From the NCBI RefSeq assembly GCF_030253575.1, contig NC_080562.1, forward strand, positions 30,955,852 to 31,019,851: 64,000 bases of DNA, written 5' to 3'. A program made the position numbers and the translations under genes. Under the pieces are notes generated by a model that saw nothing but the letters and a program-made list of their open reading frames with translations, did not search any database and was not told the origin of the DNA. Positions 60,847-64,000 of this stretch are shown here, piece after piece. Numbering within the stretch: the first letter of the stretch is position 1; every line of letters starts with the position of its first letter. This DNA is from Rhododendron vialii (taxonomy: Eukaryota > Streptophyta > Magnoliopsida > Ericales > Ericaceae).

Positions 60847-63723
60847 TCAAGTATGCTTGTTGAGGAAGGAGATGATGAGCTGGTTCACCTGGTCAGGGAG
60901 CTGTTCTTGCACGAAGTGCGTGCCCTCAGGCATGAATATGGTCTCCAAATCAGGTACATATTCCTTCACTTTCCCACTTGTTATGTACTCTGCTATGCCC
61001 AGAAATTTCAGGACGTAATCTTTTTCGCCCATGATGAGCAACGTAGGGACTTTCACTTTAAGTTCAGATACTCCATAATCTTCCAGCCAAGCCCTGTTCA
61101 TTTCTATACGTCAATACATAGAGAACTATATTCCTGGAATTTGTTGTGATTACACCTGAAAGGTTGACATGTCTCCTACTTTCTTCATCTTTTGGAATAG
61201 TGTACAAAATTATACACAAGCATTGAAAAGATTTTCAAGGGAAACCAAATCAAACTGGGATTAATGTAGTAATTAGTTAACTGTCAGTTTAGTCAATTTA
61301 TCTCTCTTTTTTGCCATTCTTAGTCAAGACCTTTATGCTTAGTTTTTTCAACAAATTCACATCAAGTTTCACTACAACGTCCAATCTCAATTTAGTCCAA
61401 CCCATCCCTATTATTGTCATCAGTAGCAATTCTAGCACTCTTCTCACTGTGCACTGTTGTATCTGGTCATTATGTTTCTCAATACATAATGGATTAAATG
61501 CTATTCCTACCATTCCACGGACAGATCCACTGCTACTCTCAATACTCATTTATTTAAGTTCTCATCTCAGCTACTTCCCATTCCATTAATATAATTGTTT
61601 CTTAGTTTTCTGATATTCTATCTAATGAATTTTCGCAAGACATTCAAAATTTCCCTTGTCGCCATTTTCACATTACCTGTATGGCAGTTGCAATGGAGTT
61701 CGGAAACCAGATTTCTCGTATAAAGCTGCATAGTTCTCAAGATCTTCTTCGGAGAACCAAGGAGGAAGCGGCGTGGACGGGTCAACCATGTCCATTATCT
61801 CCTGGTCCTCCCTAGCAACAGGTAGCTCACTTCCAGAGAAAAGAATGTAAATGCTCTTCACCACCGTCTTGGCATCAAAACGGCCAAAGTCCTTTTCAGC
61901 TCGCCCTGGTTCCTGCAAAAGGGTATGAGCCAAATAATCAAGTTGGCTACTGAGATCACTGTTTTGGAAAATAAATCTCAGTTTCAAAAACAGGGAAAAT
62001 AGAAGAACTTGCCTGCCACCGCAGCATATAGAAACCTTTAGGAAGCAATTCACGAGGAAATGCTTCTGGGCCTGCAAGAAGGAAGGGAACACCTAGTGTT
62101 ATGACTCCTGAAACTCTCTCTGGGTAAAGAAGTGCAAAGTGGTAAGCTGGTCGAACTCCGAAGTCCTTCGCAATAAGAAAAGCCTGCTCACAAGAACAAC
62201 AAACTTACGAGAATGAACACCCAGAAAAGTACTTAAAACTAGAACATATGAACCAGTTTCATTATGGGTGTAACACAAACCACAAATTAAAGAACTTGAA
62301 TTCAAGCAAGAACTTTCTTTTGCAGTTGGTAGGAGAGGAAGTACGGGAGGGAGAAGTTGCAGCAGTAGACTTTAACCTGGGTTTAGCTCACAGTAGGCTC
62401 TGTTCATTTGCCAAGAATGCGGGAAAGTTGATCCCAAGAAAAGTGATTTAAGTGAAGGAAAATAAAATTTTACTTTCCTGTGAATGTTCACTTGACAAAG
62501 GAAAATTTATTGTCCTAGGAGAACTTTCCCAGGACAATATATTCTTACCTTGTAGCAAGAGTGAGTCCTGGTGGGAAAAGTATTTATGAGATTCCCACTA
62601 TTTTTTTTGATAACTGAACATGTCAAAATTTATGGGAAAGTTGGTTTTTCAATCCTTTCCCATCCTTTCTTGTCATCTGAACAGGGCCTAAGAGTTCATT
62701 TTTCAAGCCTACTTCTTGGTATCAAAGTCTTGCACGATTTTCTCCCATAAAGAATCAAACAAATCTTGCCATAGCAATTCAAGCAAAAGCACAGATACTC
62801 TCAGATGAGAACCAACAAAATAGGAAAAGAGAAGGCTTATTACCAAATTTGACACTTCAAGCACCAAACCACTGATTGAGACAGAAACTCATGCTAACAG
62901 ATAATGTTAGGTTTCTTTTTGCAATCTGTAGTTAGTACGAAATACCAATAAGGGGTTGGTTCAGTGGTGAAAACTAAAACTTGGTTGGACAATGCCATGT
63001 TCGAGTTCCTAAAGCCCCTTATTAGAGCTAAACATACTCCTAATGCTACCACACATGGTATGACCTTAGCTTCGGTCCCGACTGTGTGGAGCCCACAATT
63101 TATATTTATGCGGACCCAACAGAACATGTGAGTGTGTGTGGAATTAGAATTTTTCTCGAACTCGGTACTACCATGTAAAGGATCAGGATTGAGCAATGTT
63201 AGGGTACAGGAAAAGTTTTCCCGAAATGTCCGGGGAAAAGAAATGAATGGTTCAGATTCACTTTGATGTTTGGGTCCTACAAATCAAAGTGAATTTTGAT
63301 CACTAATTTCACTTTCTCATACATTTGAGGGAAAACTTTTCCTGGATCCTAACATTCTCGACTCATTCCATCCATAGTGTGCGCGGGACATATTTTCAGG
63401 AAAGCATCCCATTCATCTAACCATATCTTTGTGGTTCATTCATCATGCCAAACCCATTAATATTGATTCAAACTTCCAAAATCCAGCAAATCAGAAATCC
63501 TGAATGCTAACCTTGGGTATCCCAAATGAGTCGAGAATGGCAAGAAGATCGTCAACGAGGTCCCTAAAAGTAGCCTTCTCTGGCTCAGGAGGCTGATCAG
63601 AGAGCCCGTATCCCCTGCAGTCAGGTGCAATTGCTCGGAACCCAGCACCGGCCACCGCCACCATCTGATGCCGCCACGAGTACCATATCTCCGGAAACCC
63701 ATGTAAGAAAACCACCGCCGGAC
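60847..63723 (-). CDS. Soluble epoxide hydrolase, 3' four exons
   Basis: Minus-strand exons 63723-63512, 62183-62013, 61912-61677 and 61093-60847 join in frame (288 residues) and end in SFLNKHT. Plant alpha/beta-hydrolase epoxide hydrolase features are in order: oxyanion motif LHGFPEIWYSWRHQ, RAIAPDCRGYGLSD, nucleophile Asp in AKDFGVRPAYHFALLYPERV, cap-domain Tyr in LQLPYR, acid Asp in GEKDYVLKF and base His in EGTHFVQEQLP. Such enzymes open epoxides to diols in cutin, oxylipin and stress-lipid metabolism; no N-terminal signal can be judged. The first exon is not in the remaining 277 bases, so the gene runs off the window. Two splice oddities: intron 62012-61913 has a GC donor, and the last exon keeps frame only with the acceptor before GGCTTGG (61093), giving PYR-AWLEDYG, a few residues shorter than relatives. 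Confidence 0.88.
62394..62691. mobile_element. MITE in an epoxide hydrolase intron
   Basis: TAGGCTCTGTTCATTTGCC at the left is inverted as TCATCTGAACAGGGCCTA at the right; GGGAAAGTT motifs also pair. It is non-coding and resembles hAT-type MITEs. Confidence 0.65.
62945..63185 (+). mobile_element. Au-like SINE
   Basis: GGGGTTGGTTCAGTGGTGAA (A-box region) is followed 45 bases later by CATGTTCGAGTTCC (B box), then GTGTGGAGCCCACAATTTAT. This order is that of plant tRNA-derived Au-type SINEs. Confidence 0.5.
63198..63353. mobile_element. Short MITE in an epoxide hydrolase intron
   Basis: GTTAGGGTACAGGAAAAGTT and onward at the left matches the complement of AACTTTTCCTGGATCCTAAC at the right. The 156-bp copy sits 13 bp after the SINE. 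Confidence 0.75.
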
Positions 63724-64000
63724 CTGATTACACATACTCTTTCGCACCATATGTTACAGTACAGGAAAAATAATAGGTAATAATTTTCCCACGCCACCTA
63801 TTCATAGACGCATTCTAAAGTAATTTGCCATTTTTTGTGCGCATTAAGACTTGTATTGCGTGTAATTATAAGTCTAAAAATAGAGGCTACCGTACACGAA
63901 TTGGGCAAGTAGGCATGAGAAAACTAACAGGAATTGATCTTTCATCGCATATTCATATCCATGGGTCAAACACTTTTAACCCTTTTTGGGCCACTGAAGG
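63724..64000 (-). other. Intron of the epoxide hydrolase gene to window end
   Basis: The acceptor TAATCAG lies at 63730-63724. No coding sequence matching an epoxide hydrolase N-terminus is found up to 64000. Confidence 0.6.

Overview
This is a plant nuclear window, almost certainly from a eudicot. It holds spliced TIR-NBS-LRR (TNL) immune genes, which grasses and other monocots lack, plus a plant LanC-like gene, a plant soluble epoxide hydrolase and many nested transposable elements. The order cannot be fixed from sequence alone; the TNL style would suit an asterid such as Ericales, but that is a guess. All gene calls rest on reading translations and splice sites by eye; no database search was run.

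Layout. 1-8441: small inverted-repeat elements, a 2.2-kb TIR element, and a copy of the TNL 3' flank (3475-4662 and 6588-6900) split by a 1.9-kb insert that carries a broken clathrin light chain gene. 8442-15683: a 7.2-kb Mutator-like element (MULE) with a spliced transposase gene, a remnant OTU protease motif, a second gene on the other strand and palindromic subterminal repeats. 15747-16490: scraps of an ankyrin/PGG gene and of a TIR exon. 17922-49834: a tandem TNL cluster of four units, A (17922), B (22868), C (40799) and D (44863). A is a pseudogene, B is open but cut short in its LRR exon, C has only LRR and post-LRR exons, and D is complete apart from one nonsense codon.

B and C are separated by a 12.4-kb retrotransposon complex (27253-39615) with a GAAAC target duplication. 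It contains a PBS, an internal region without a recognisable pol, an LTR and a head-to-head inverted LTR, and it has itself been hit by three LTR insertions, each with its own 5-bp target duplication. It sits inside a MULE-type MITE, inside a TRIM, inside what was TNL intron 1, so the nesting gives a relative order of events.

50020-64000 is quieter: a LINE tail, foldback MITEs, an apparently intact six-exon LanC-like gene (53013-58847, plus strand) and the last four exons of an epoxide hydrolase gene (60847-63723, minus strand) whose first exon lies outside the window.

The TNL cluster shows tandem duplication, unequal recombination and transposon invasion at one immune locus. Only B (truncated) and D (one stop) look able to make a TIR-NBS protein. 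The LanC-like and epoxide hydrolase genes look like ordinary single-copy neighbours.
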